Assembly (NCBI GenBank): GCA_015501585.1
Contig: JADNRY010000031.1
Location: 248,001 to 312,000 of the forward strand
Source: Rhodocollybia butyracea
Lineage: Eukaryota > Basidiomycota > Agaricomycetes > Agaricales > Omphalotaceae
Direction of reading: 5' to 3'
DNA: 64,000 bases
Below are positions 33,256 to 44,040 of this stretch, piece after piece. The first letter of the stretch is position 1. Each line of letters begins with the position of its first letter. Below the pieces are notes generated by a model. It made no database searches and was not told where the DNA came from. It was given only the letters and a program-made list of their open reading frames with translations. The position numbers were made by a program, and so were the translations under genes.

Positions 33256-35150
33256 CTGTCAGTGTAACACTATACAGCCTGTGTATTGAATAAATAGAGT
33301 ATTTGCGGCAAGCGAGAAATTGGTTTTATCATTTGCGTCCTATCTCTCGCACGATGAGGATCCATGGGGTCTGTGCTAAAAAGATCAACGACATAGAACC
33401 TGAGGCCCGCCCTTGTTTCTCCTAGGCAGACTCTTGATCATGAGCTTTGTTGTAGGCAGGAGAGGACTTCATCAGATTGATGACCGTGTGATTTTCATGT
33501 TGTAACCTTTCAGTTTGGCATCTAGTAAGATCTTTGATATGGGACAACAGATAAGTAAGATCAACCTAGAGTGCATCCGTGGGACAGGCTACCAAAGTAA
33601 CCGGGTTCCTGTACTATCTCGGGTTATTCGGGAGGCAGTAGATTTTGCTAACACCAAAAACGTACAGTTTTTCCTAAGCTGAATTGACAACGTCGAGTGG
33701 ATAAGAGTGATGTAAGCGCGCCTACGCGTCTACGCGTATAGCTGATCACGGTCCACGTGCCTATCACGATACTCAGCACTGATGATTAACGCGTTTGGCT
33801 CGTTTGGCTGTTTCGTGAGATTTTAGACCATTTATGACTTATGGATCGGATTGGAAGTAGCTTCCGAATGCACTCGGCGTGATGTAAGACCAAACATGAT
33901 GGAGGAGCGATTTCGCAACTAGTAAAGGAGCGATCGACCTGCCGAGGCCATTCAGGTATCAACACTTACCGATCTCCTTGTCTATCCACATCCCTCGGTC
34001 CGACTCCTCATCACCTCAACTATAGATTGATCGGAGTACATTCACTAGGGCACCTCCGAAGAGCCCCCATTCTGCTTCTACATGGGAGAGCTAGTATCTG
34101 CTATGTAGTATCTTGGCTAGTACAGTATCCTCTAGTATCCCGCAGGAATCATTGGGCCACGGCGCCGTACCTGCTTGGCCTTGACACTCCATTTGGGGTG
34201 ACACAAGGTGATACATGGTAAACAGCTATCCAAGTAAGATTGTACTTAGCCAGGCTTAGCCTGCTAGTACCATCCCTGGCCTTGAGTAGCCTTGAGTATA
34301 CCTAAGGGAACTATGCGGTCCCAAATTCTTGGAGGAAGTCTCATGGAATCTCGAAACGTCAGACTCATAGCGATGCTGACACCTCCACAAGGCAGCGCAC
34401 TCGTCAAAACAATGACATTACTAAAACGGCCAAGAGCCGGGCTGATAAGCCCATCTGAGTTATTTAATCTACTGCGACTCCACTACGCCCATGCTGGTTC
34501 GCGAAGGCCGTGTGTCACATCGATGCTGTCACTGTTGACCCGTTTCATACCTTTCAATATACTAATGCTCGGATAGAAACAAAATGGTTGAGACTTTTTC
34601 AGGACAAGAGTAGCAACTGTGTACTTACCTACTTACAACGAGATACGAACTGATACGAACTGGTGATTTTCTGGAAGTCCTGATCTCTGAGCTGGCTGTC
34701 AATCGGTAAAAGTAATACAAAGATATGAGGAAGAGTAATGAACATAGGGACCTAAGTGAGTTAACCGGTTTTTCTTCCTTCCTTCCCCAGTGTTCTTGAG
34801 TTGAACGCTTAGATGGCAGTCCTTTTTTACTACACTGAGCATTATTCAAGGTTCAAGTTTCAAGTTGGCTTGCAACTTGGGCCTAAGTACAAGGTTCAGT
34901 AGGCAGTGGTTGAGCCGATGAGGTAAGTATTGTATGTTTATCACTCTGATACGCGATCCGAGTCGGGAAGGGAGTGATATACGTGTTTGATGCTTCAAAA
35001 AATTCATATATGAAGTCTGTCTAAAAAGCTGGATCATTTTCATTCATTCCCACTCAACGCATCTGCAGGCCAACCTGAGCCGTTTGTAGGTTTCTCGAGT
35101 TCACTGGAGTCGATCATTGACAGTCACTGACTCAGATTTAGAATATCACC
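33256..35150. other. 1.9-kb spacer between the two paralogous membrane-protein genes
   Basis: No gene recognised. The proximal promoter of copy 2 (35000-35150) resembles that of copy 1. A short duplicated GATACGAACT occurs at about 34641-34660. Open frames at 34027 and 34292 have no recognisable content. Confidence 0.4.
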
Positions 35151-36282
35151 ATGCGTTGCCCAGGTCTCAGGATTGGAGAATCCCTGCTCTTGTTATCCCC
35201 CTTCTTCGCTGGTTTGTACCTCCGATTTTATAGGACATAACCCACTCAAAAATTTCCTCGTACATATAGTTCTTGGTTCGGCTCAGCAGAGTACTAGCTT
35301 TGCCCCCGTTACACTGTGGCAGGTTGGACAAGGTCATTTACTGCAGGGATCAATCGCCACTCTACCGTTAGAGATCCTCGGAGCTGCGAGCGATGGGTCT
35401 TCGACAACATATCTCTACCAAGCGGTCAACCTGGCAACAGTTACGCTAACCACTGAGGGAAAGACGACTACTCAGATCTCTCCTTCTCCCAGTAAGTTTA
35501 CCGTTCGTTCAATGATTCGATCGCTGACGCAGATCCTTTCCAGCACCCCGAACTATCGTTGCCTCTTCGTCGGGATGGGTAGAACGCTTCCCATCGGCCA
35601 CCACAACTAATTCTATCGGATGTTTTCTCATCAACTCCATTTCCGGGGCTTGTTTTAGCGGTACATCTATTATCAACACCGGTGCACCAACTCCAGAAGT
35701 ACTTGTAGTTACATCACTGAGTACTAGTACTCCCACAACACTACCCTCAAGTGCGTTTTCAAAAACCCTTTAAATGATACATCTCAATCTTCTTCGTCAG
35801 CTTCTGCGACCACCACTTCCGCACCTACTTCGAGTGCTTCGGGCTTAACTGAGCCTCAAAGTACAGGGAAAGACTCGAAACACAATATCGGAGCAATCAT
35901 AGGTGGTATTCTCGGGGGAGTGGCTGGTATTACGATCACCGTTGTGCTGTTCATGATCTCTCGGCGGAGAAAGCAGATGGAGAAAAAGCTCCTCCCCCAG
36001 TCGTACGACCTAAACGCCTCTTTTACTACACCTGATGATACCAGGGGAGGAATGTCAACTTTCACTACGGTTCCCCATCCAGAAGCAAGTGTTGTCTCTC
36101 TAGCGGGGAAGGGCATTGCCACCGAAACTAACGCAAGTCTAATCCAGTCGATTTACCCAAGAAGTCGAACATCAGGCTCAGAAACTCCATTGATGCGGGA
36201 GATCGTGAATCGTCTCGAGAGACTGGAGGGTAGTGGGAGCCAGGAGCCTCCTCCAAGATACGGGGAGGATCATGATCTGTAG
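35151..36282 (+). CDS. Single-pass cell-surface protein, copy 2 (intact)
   Basis: Exon 1 35151-35211 (MRCPGLRIGESLLLLSPFFA signal peptide), exon 2 from about 35270 to 35491, then two more exons. The ectodomain has paired conserved blocks with copy 1: PVTLWQVGQGHLLQGS, ATLPLEILGAASDGSS, GCFLINSISGACFSG. A Ser/Thr stalk (TSLSTSTPTTLPSS, then SATTTSAPTSSASG) leads to the helix IGAIIGGILGGVAGITITVV, basic SRRRKQ, and a cytosolic tail ending IVNRLERLEGSGSQEPPPRYGE. The frame is open throughout, so this is the functional member of the pair. The C-terminal PPPRYGE is a possible PPxY-like contact for WW domains. Family not recognised. Confidence 0.78.
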
Positions 36283-36487
36283 TATCTGTACGCATGGAAT
36301 TTGGTTCCAAGTCTAACATGGGGAACGATGGTCCCCAAGTCTCCCCTAAAGTGAAACTCGACCACGGGAAGGAAGGAAGGAAGGAAAAAACTGGTCAGGT
36401 GGTTCCTATTGAAGGGACAGCCCGACCCAGCTACACACACGGCGTCTGTCATGCATGCGGGCACATCCAGATAACTGGTAGCTGTAC

Positions 36488-36830
36488 AGTGTAGACGAAT
36501 TGCAAGAATTCATCGAAATATCTCAGTAGGGATTATCGCAGATGGAACGCGAGACCTTCCGATTAGCAATACCGTTTCAATTCACTAGGCGCGTTTTGGT
36601 TACTTCCGACGCGCTCGAAACTTCCGAAGACGATTAGATCTGATTAGATCACTTTGAGTTGGAGGCTTTGAATGCGCATGAGACCCAGTATCTGGAAGCG
36701 CGGGGGCCAAGCATTTTCATGTAGTGCGCCAAAGAAAAATTCCAAGCCCACAGCGTCAATCGAAAGTCTAGATGTTGAGCTACGCGGAAAAGGCTCACTA
36801 TCGCTTCGTGAAAATACTTTGCGCGCTGCC
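36488..36830 (-). repeat. tRNA-derived SINE-like repeat, copy 1
   Basis: A dispersed repeat matching 43738-44040 in the same orientation. The minus strand carries tRNA-like parts. One is an A-box-like GCGTAGCTCAACATC. The other is a 3' half with anticodon-loop-like ATTGCTAATCGG followed by GGTCTCGCGTTCCATCTGCG (B-box-like). It is not a functional tRNA: the halves are about 150 bp apart. Confidence 0.5.
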
Positions 36831-37224
36831 TTCCCAACCCCATCTTACATTCCATGATTCAAGGCCTTCAGAGCTTGAGTTTGCAGTTTGGTGTACTCGC
36901 TTATAATATCCAAGTATCTTTAAAGCATCGTAGACTGGAAGAACGCGGTGCCTGCTGTGCGCTGGGATTCCATTGAACCGGTCAAAGCTGAGTCTTCACT
37001 ACGCCAGCGTCAAAAAATATCGGGCGAAATTAATGCCGAAATTATTGTTGTAATTGCTTACCTTTTTCGATAGAGATTTCGCGTGTAAATCTTTGATAAT
37101 TTCGGCTGAAAAATATACTGTAATTGATTACGTTTTTCAATCCGAATTTCATCGGTAATCTGTTATCTATTTCGTCCGAAAAAGATAATGAAATTCCTTA
37201 TCTATTTCATTAAAAATTTCGCTC

Positions 37225-37476
37225 GAAATTATTACAAGGTAATAACTGGCCAAGAATTGGGAGGCTCGGTCATGTGATGCATCTGACAATACTTTAGGCG
37301 AATGTGAGAGCAGAACTGGACAGGGAGGTGTAGCAATTTTATGTCTGGGTGTGACTAGTGCAGCCATGCATGTACAGGATCCCATAAGTCGCGTTCAAAG
37401 ACAGGAAATCTTGTCAGATGCATCACATGACCAAGCCTCCCAGTTCTTGGCCAGTTATTACCTTGTAATAATTTCG
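37225..37476. repeat. Inner inverted repeat within the CACTA element
   Basis: Arms of about 66 bp at 37225-37290 and 37411-37476 (TTGTCAGATGCATCACATGA and its complement) enclose 120 bp. They are nested just inside the left terminal repeat. This may be an older MITE caught in the element or part of its own foldback structure. Confidence 0.7.
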
Positions 37477-37839
37477 GGCCCTTAGCCCATGTCTGTACAC
37501 GCCCAAGTACTTGGGACTTGATTGATGGGCGCTTAATGACATCAGTCCCGTTCTATCCCGGGAATCAGTACAAATACTGTGTACGAGAGAGAAAATAGTT
37601 GCTAGCCCTAGTACAATCTGAGTAGGACTGTGCATTAGCACAGGGAAGAAAATTTCCAGAGAAAGTAGTAGTATTTCACATTGAATTCAGAAGTCAAAAT
37701 CACTCAGGTCCACCACTGAATCTTTCTCGCTCCTCAAGAAAAATTTCAAGAAAAATTAGCAATGTTTTTACATTCTGTTGGTATTACCATCTGAACGATC
37801 AGTTGCGCGGTTTATGATAGCAAAAGCAAAACTATTGCG

Positions 37840-37935
37840 GGACTTGAACACGTTTTGAGCAAAAATCGACAACTTCATTAGTAACTACCGACACGCCGGA
37901 GTGTTAACCACTGAGCCATCAGTCTGTTACCAACC
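37840..37935 (-). repeat. tRNA-like segment (possible SINE head) inside the CACTA element
   Basis: The minus strand reads TGATGGCTCAGTGGTTAACA (A-box-like), later GTGTTCAAGTCCCGC (B-box-like), about 65 bp apart. These are pol III internal promoter features. The acceptor stem does not pair convincingly, so a functional tRNA is unlikely. Confidence 0.4.
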
Positions 37936-38618
37936 TTATGAGATCATTAAGTCTTGCGTAGTTCGGGTAAAGACATTCTTCTGCCGCTGCCGATTTATAA
38001 AATCTTGAAAACGATTGGCTAGGTCCTAAGTCAAATGCCGTAAACGACTTGGGACTAAATGACTTCACTCGGGAAGCACCGGCAACTTAGAATCATCTTG
38101 ATTGTATTCATAGCGAGCTGAGCTTTAAGCTGAAAAGTGCATTTTCAGTGGAAAAAAGGTGTGCAGGTGACGAAGGTATATGTATATGACCTCTCTCTCT
38201 TTTCTCTTTTTTTTCTCTTTTCCCAACTTGAAAAAACTTGATTTCTGCGCCGCATGTACAGACTTAGGACATGAGCCTAATTTCGAGCGAAATTTTTAAT
38301 GAAATAGATAAGGAATTTCATTATCTTTTTCGGACGAAATAGATAACAGATTACCGGTGAAATTCGGATTGAAAAACATAATCAATTACAGTATATTTTT
38401 CAGCCGAAATTATCAAAGATTTACACGCGAAATCTCCATCGAAAAAGGTAAGCAATTACAGCAATAATTTCGGCAATAATTTCGCCGGATATTTTTTGAC
38501 GCTGCCGCAGTGCTTAGTTAATGCTGTGCCTGAGGCTTGATTGAAATCAGCGCTAGTATGAAGCGCCCATATAATTTTCTTCCGAGTTTTTCCACTTCAA
38601 GTTTACTTCCAAACATCC

Positions 38619-39544
38619 ATGGGACAGTCAGCATCTTCATCCAACGGCAATGCCCTAATTTCAGCCGACAACAACTCTCTAAAAGCCACTTCATGTCCTG
38701 TTGACCACAATTCACTGAAAACCGCTCCAGCACAATGTCCTGTTGACCACCAATCACCCGAAGCATCCTCCTCCCAAAAACCTGCCGAATGTCCAGTAGA
38801 TCATAGCTCGCTGAATCAAATGCCGATACTCTCTCAAGGTCGAGCCCAAAATCAAACTCTGGACCTCCCTACTGCTCGAACAGAGTCTTCCATACTGCGA
38901 GACTCTTCTGCGAAATGGGAATATCCTTCTCCACAGCAATTCTACAATGCGCTGGTTAGAAAAGGATGGGAGACGCCAGAGGAGCATGTCGAAACAATGG
39001 TCGAGATTCACAACTTTTTGAACGAGCAAGCATGGCAGGAGGTATTGAGATGGGAAAAGCGCGTAACTGAGTGAGTTTTCTTCGGCGGATTGGAAAGTTG
39101 AATATTGAACCCAACCACTTTCACCAGAAGCACTGAAAACGTCCAACTGGCGCGGTTTAAAGGCCGTCCAGGCGAACTCTCTCCGAAAGCTCGATTTTGG
39201 TTATTCGCCGGCTGGTTACTTCCTTCGCGATTCAAGTATGTTTTTCATCACTCTGACGATCTCAAACTCGCTCATTGATCGTGTCTTGTAGTACTGAACC
39301 TCCTTTTGACCGTCATGATTGGGTTGTACGGCGGCCCAATACCGGTGAAGAAGTCCGTTATGTTATCGACTACTATTCGGCGCCTCCAGAGTCCGATGGC
39401 TCCCCCGTATTTTCTCTTGACGTTCGACCTGCGCTGGATAGCTTCTCGAGTATGAAAGAGCGTATTGCTCTTGCAACGGAAGAGGTCTGGGCTGAATTTC
39501 GCGAAAACAAATCAGCAGGTAGTATACCCAAGAGGGATCATTAG
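38619..39544 (+). CDS. Holocytochrome c synthase (cytochrome c heme lyase)
   Basis: Three exons (38619-39070, 39128-39235, 39292-39544) give 270 residues. The N-terminal third has three CPVDH heme-regulatory-type motifs (SCPVDH, QCPVDH, ECPVDH) spaced in a low-complexity region. The catalytic domain then has [65 protein letters not shown] and VRYVIDYY, with His residues placed as in the family. The enzyme joins heme to the CXXCH of apocytochrome c in the mitochondrial intermembrane space. The gene is followed by a HET gene in the same orientation; a second, broken copy with the same neighbour lies at 44567-46075. A CACTA element sits just upstream. Confidence 0.93.
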
Positions 39545-40534
39545 CTATTGTTTCGCTCCGGATTAATTTACATACTCCACTTATTTCTTAAATAATTAGA
39601 CAGTAGATAATGACAGAAACATTGTTGGTTTGGCTATGTCCTGTGAGTTTGTAACGACTGAAAAATGAAATGAAAGGGCGTAAGTGTCGGAGGACCGTAC
39701 GGTAAACCTTTATCGATTATATCGTGCTGGTCTGGGTTAACAACTTCTTGGCTGGGGAACAAGCTGCGGTGGTGGATCACCTTGGTTGCCTGATGAAGGA
39801 TTTGCGTATCCCAACCCCCAAGTTCGGGGCTTGAATTCGCAACACTGGCTCGGGCTTCATTGGAAGGGTTATAGTATCTACTGGAACATTGATACTTTTT
39901 CAGTACTAATATACAGTACAAGAAACCGAATGGAGGTCGGCTTGTGACCCGCCGCTTGTCCCCTTGATGACTAGAGGAGCTAAAACGGGGGACACTGAAA
40001 GTCCAGCGGCCTAGGCTGTTGCTGTCCCCCCCAGGAGTCCCATAGGCAGACTCTAATAATTTGTGACGTTGATAAGTATGTACAAATTGATATAGAGGGC
40101 TGTTGCCAGCTACACAGTTTGGATACACGTTTCTTTTCGCTATAACTCTTGCGCAATTGGGTGCATCTTCATGCGCGCACTGACAGATACTGGGTCTCAA
40201 AGTCTCGTACTCCTAAGCGCTAATTTCCCGGATTCTTAATAGCAAACAGTATGTGTCACTGACCTTTCTCGCGTCGCAATTACGATCTAGATCTCCGTCC
40301 TCTTCGTGAGTTCGTCTTGGGTCGTGGTACTAGGGCCGTGGTACTGCCAATATAACATAATCTATCTCACTATATAGCAGCGTTCTCGGCCACTGCCCAA
40401 GTGACGCCGCTGTTGATCGATGGCCCACGCTTTTCTTTCATTGTCATTCAGCGTTCAAACAGACAGTAGACCTTTTGGTAAATTTTCGATATTACCCTTA
40501 CTACGAACCTCACATACGGTGCCAGAGTATTAGT
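39545..40534. other. Spacer between heme lyase and HET gene
   Basis: 40230-40534 is the conserved HET leader, matched at 46555-46876 and at 21990-22290 (minus), with a probable 5'-UTR intron ending at GAGTATTAG before the ATG. The donor here reads GTAAAT instead of GTAAGT. The remainder shows no supported gene; a minus-strand open frame at 39634-40200 has no recognisable domain. Confidence 0.45.
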
Positions 40535-42643
40535 ATGCGACTCCTCGACATTATGACCGGGAACGAGCCGAAGCTTGTCTACTTTGCAGATGGGCAGAAG
40601 ATACCACGATATGCGATCCTCTCCCATGTATGGGAAGACGAAGAAGTGTCCTTCCAGCAGATGCAGGATCCATCCAGCATGAAGGATATGCGAGGGTTCT
40701 CCAAAATCGTGCGAGCAGCCGAGCAGGCCCGCAGTGACCGTTTTGATTATATCTGGATCGACACCTGCTGCATCGATAAGACCAGCAGCTCCGAGCTCTC
40801 AGAAGCCATCAACTCGATGTATAGATACTACCGCGAAGCAAGAGTCTGCTACGCCTACCTAGGGGATGTGCAGGGTGGGCTCCCTAGCCGATCCCTAGAA
40901 TCAGCTTTCTATGCGTCCAGATGGTTTAAGAGAGGATGGACGTTGCAGGAGTTGTTGGCACCAAGGAGAGTTATTTTCTTTGCATCAGACTGGAAGGCGA
41001 TAGGAACCAAGGCAAGCTTGCACAGGGATATCACTGGAATCACTGGGATTCCTTCCATGGTTCTGTTGATGAGCGACCCAGGTGAGATCAGCATTGCACA
41101 GAGAATGTCTTGGGCTGCTGGAAGGGAGACAACACGTGTAGAAGACAGGGCATACTCACTGATGGGTATCTTTGGTGTGTTCATGCCAACGATCTATGGT
41201 GAAGGAACACATGCCTTCACCAGACTACAGGAGGAGATTTTGAAGGTGTCTGATGATCAGACAATCTTTGCTTGGAAGTCCAACCCTGAGGCACAGTCAG
41301 CTGAGTTTGGTGGAATACTTGCCACCAGTCCAGATGATTTTAAAGAAAGTGGCGAGTACGAGCGATTTAACTGGACCGACAACCAACAGCCGTACTCAAT
41401 GACCAATTTGGGCTTACAGATTCGCCTTCCTCTCATCCCTATCATCCATCCTGAAGCTATCATTGACATCTGTGATGCTTCTCTCTCTCCTCCTGAATTT
41501 CTTGCTCTTCTAAATGCTCGCCGGCGAGGAACATCAGAGTACTTGGCCATTTATGTGAAAAAGTTTGAAGAGTCAAATGCACTCCAGTTTGAGAGAGCAA
41601 ATTCGGGCATACTTGTTGAAGATAACCAAGCAATCCTAGATCAATGTGGAAAAATTGAGGGAAACCCACAGGAACTATTTTTCAAGGAAAGGGTTCCCTC
41701 GGGTTTCAAAGTTTTAGACCAGGATACCGGATATGTCATCTTGCTTCGCCCCTCTGCTGAGATTACCTTGGAAAGGCGCCACCCCTCTTCTCAATCTAAG
41801 CTTGTTGCCTTCAACACGATACTGAGGCTTGACCCAGGGTCATTTATGGCTTTTCATTTTAGTGTCAACCACAGCCAACAGCCATTTGTGGTTATAGCTG
41901 GAATTCACAATTCTAGCCTTTGGTTGGATATTGTCCTTGACTTTAAAGAGAGTGGGGCAGTTGATCTCGAGGGCATTCACGATTCCTACTATGATGATAA
42001 TGGACATGATGGGATGTTGGAGAAGAATCTGGACAGAACATCAAAATCTCTGGCAGATAACCAGGTCATACTAGTGGAAGCACAACACCAGGTTGATGGT
42101 GATCATATAGTACCGGTATACATCCGCATCCTTGACAGAATGCACCCAGACGTAGCCCAAGCTATCAGTTCCACCGGAACCTTCCAGTACACCTTCCTTG
42201 TAGACTTCAATAATGCAGACAGTGATCTGTTGGAAGCTTATCCTAGCATGTTCTGGGAGTCATTGCCACACGAAAAAGATATCATGAATCTCTTCCTGAA
42301 CCGTAATGGTATCTCAGGTGTTCTCTGCTTTCGACACCAGTGGAGTGGGGAGAGATATGCTGTCATATTGGGGGCTCATGACAATGGCGAGATGTGGTCA
42401 GATATTCTGACAAAGACAGACTACGACTTTGATGACAAGGAATCTGCGGCGGATATCCACAACTCATACTATAGACATAATGGGAGGGGAGAAAAGATTC
42501 TGCACCTTTGCAGTTCCCGTCTGCCGTCGACTCGGAGTCGCCTGACTGTAGATGTTAAACCATGGCTTGAAAAGCAGGTTGGGGCTAGAAAGTGGTACAG
42601 GACTGACATCTTGGCAGTAACGAGTTCGGCTTGGATGCGATAA
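40535..42643 (+). CDS. HET-domain protein (heterokaryon-incompatibility type), intact copy B
   Basis: 702 residues, single exon, from MRLLDIMTGNEPK; the ATG was preferred over the in-frame extension upstream, which has no ATG. The HET domain covers about 20-150 with YAILSHVWEDEEVSF, WIDTCCIDKTSSSELSEAIN and WFKRGWTLQELLAP. A further conserved block follows (RMSWAAGRETTRVEDRAYSL, IYGEGTHAFTRLQEE). The C-terminal half (about 385-690) has two similar modules: GIHNSSLWLDIV with GIHDSYYDDNG, and LGAHDNGEMWSDIL with DIHNSYYRHNG. HET domains trigger cell death after fusion of incompatible fungal cells; whether this copy does so is unknown. The two other copies in the window are dead. The 3' end faces a HECT-ligase fragment. 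Confidence 0.88.
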   Translation: MRLLDIMTGNEPKLVYFADGQKIPRYAILSHVWEDEEVSFQQMQDPSSMKDMRGFSKIVRAAEQARSDRFDYIWIDTCCIDKTSSSELSEAINSMYRYYREARVCYAYLGDVQGGLPSRSLESAFYASRWFKRGWTLQELLAPRRVIFFASDWKAIGTKASLHRDITGITGIPSMVLLMSDPGEISIAQRMSWAAGRETTRVEDRAYSLMGIFGVFMPTIYGEGTHAFTRLQEEILKVSDDQTIFAWKSNPEAQSAEFGGILATSPDDFKESGEYERFNWTDNQQPYSMTNLGLQIRLPLIPIIHPEAIIDICDASLSPPEFLALLNARRRGTSEYLAIYVKKFEESNALQFERANSGILVEDNQAILDQCGKIEGNPQELFFKERVPSGFKVLDQDTGYVILLRPSAEITLERRHPSSQSKLVAFNTILRLDPGSFMAFHFSVNHSQQPFVVIAGIHNSSLWLDIVLDFKESGAVDLEGIHDSYYDDNGHDGMLEKNLDRTSKSLADNQVILVEAQHQVDGDHIVPVYIRILDRMHPDVAQAISSTGTFQYTFLVDFNNADSDLLEAYPSMFWESLPHEKDIMNLFLNRNGISGVLCFRHQWSGERYAVILGAHDNGEMWSDILTKTDYDFDDKESAADIHNSYYRHNGRGEKILHLCSSRLPSTRSRLTVDVKPWLEKQVGARKWYRTDILAVTSSAWMR

Positions 42644-42721
42644 ACGCGAGGAAATTCCCTTTCATGTAGGCCAAGCAAAATAAATTATCTTACCGAATAC
42701 ATTCGATCATACTTAGCCTTG

Positions 42722-43680
42722 AACGAGTACTCCAGTACTTAGCTTCAATTAGTTGATACACGTCATGACACTGGAAAGGTACTTAGTCGTCCGCTGTCAG
42801 GGGAGCTTCATGGGGTTTACGGACAACGGTTAGTTGCGGATTCACGCCGCGGAACCCTGAGATAGAAGTACAACGTTAGCGCGGAAGACTCGGAAAGATG
42901 AACGTGAATAAATTTACCTCCGATGGGCAACTTTGGACATCCAGTGATAAACTGCAAGAAGTTTCTCCTCGTACTCGGATCGTACTCTGACAGAATCTCC
43001 ACGAGATCACGGATCGCCTGGTTTTCTGGGTTGAAGCCATGGTCAGCTTTGATGGCCTCTCCCAGAGCTGCACAGGGAATACATCAGTCAAAAATGAATT
43101 TGAAGACCAATATCGAAGGCCTTTGCTCGCAAAGCGCTCCCGGATCCAAGGATAGCTTCGAGGACAAGTTGAACGTATATGATCTGCGTCTCTCAAATCC
43201 TTCCGAGCAAACTCTTCGGACACTAAAGCATAGAACTCCGGCGTCGGTCCCAGCCCAATCTCAACTTCTTCAAAGTATCCATCTTCGAGTACTGACGAGG
43301 ACGAGCCGAGTTCAAACACTTTCACAGCTCGAGATCCGCACCTTTCGACGTTGCAGTCGTCGTCGTCATCCCGTCGCGAAGAATCCCGAACACGAGATTG
43401 CCGGGATTACCACTTGAGAATGAGCCGAGCGGTGCGGATTGGAGGAAATTGTAGTGGATTGGAGGAGATTGTACCGTGTTGCGAATAGGAAGAGGAAGGG
43501 GAAATCTGAGGGGAGGTCGAGATCCCAGTCGGGAAGGCAGAAGCTAGGATAAGGATAAGGATATAATGCTTGAATCTAATTAAAAGAGTCGGGAAGAAGA
43601 CAAGCTTACCTGGGGATAATCATAGTTTCTTCTAGTTGACAAGTGAGCTCGGTGCTCAGCTTGTTCACAAACGCAGTCTC
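42722..43680 (-). pseudogene. Truncated 3' fragment of the UFD4/TRIP12 HECT ligase gene (copy B)
   Basis: Collinear on the minus strand with pieces of 49860-51640 of the intact gene: [43 protein letters not shown], then the end of the segment ERFASKG, and [20 protein letters not shown] with the conserved intron. Most of the exons between the FEE region and the last part are deleted. The last exon stops around the catalytic-Cys segment, in nearly the same place as copy A. Confidence 0.82.
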
Positions 43681-43737
43681 TGGCCTGGCCCAGATACAGA
43701 CATGTTCGCCGTGCACAGTATTTAATCCGGATACTAG

Positions 43738-44040
43738 TAGCTGTAGGCGAATTCAAAAAAAATTATCGAAATATTTCGGTGGGGATATTCCAGATCGAAC
43801 GCGGGACCTTCAATACCGCTTCATTAGGCCGCGTTTTGGCAATTTCCGTGTTCGAAGCTTTCGAAGATGACTAGATCGCATTGAGTTGGAGGCATAGGCA
43901 GTCGCTTTGAACGGATCCAGAATATAAACGCGTGGGGCCGATGTAGTGCGCCAAAGAAAAAATTGAAGCCCGGCGTGAATCGAAAGTTTAGCTATTGAGC
44001 TACGCGGGCTGACATGGATAGGCTCACTAATCGAGCCTCC
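43738..44040 (-). repeat. tRNA-derived SINE-like repeat, copy 2
   Basis: Matches 36488-36830. On the minus strand, GCCCGCGTAGCTCAATAGCT pairs its first bases with CGGGC about 37 bp later, and CGGTATTGAAGGTCCCGCGT with TTCGATCTGG forms the 3' half. Relative to copy 1 the bases that look like an anticodon loop (GCTAATCG) are deleted. Confidence 0.5.

Larger units (their letters stand above)
36997..38512. mobile_element. 1.5-kb non-autonomous CACTA (EnSpm-type) DNA transposon with CTT target duplication
   Basis: Ends are CACTACGCCAGCGTC and its near reverse complement GACGCTGCCGCAGTG. CTT flanks both sides (36994-36996 and 38513-38515), the 3-bp target duplication typical of the CACTA superfamily. 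The terminal inverted repeats are very long, about 235 bp (36997-37232 and 38278-38512). No transposase frame exists, so movement would need a partner in trans. Inside are a second inverted repeat and a tRNA-like segment. The right end lies 107 bp before the heme-lyase ATG, so it may alter that promoter. Confidence 0.85.

Noticed and set aside
34027..34576. Small genes in the spacer between the membrane-protein paralogues
   Set aside because: Short frames without signal peptide, domain, splice logic or a copy elsewhere.
36488..36830. Functional tRNA gene
   Set aside because: A-box-like and B-box-like parts are too far apart and no full cloverleaf could be drawn.
39634..40200. 188-codon minus-strand open frame between the heme lyase and the HET gene
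   Set aside because: No recognisable domain, odd composition, and the duplicate of this spacer at 46.1-46.9 kb does not keep the frame.
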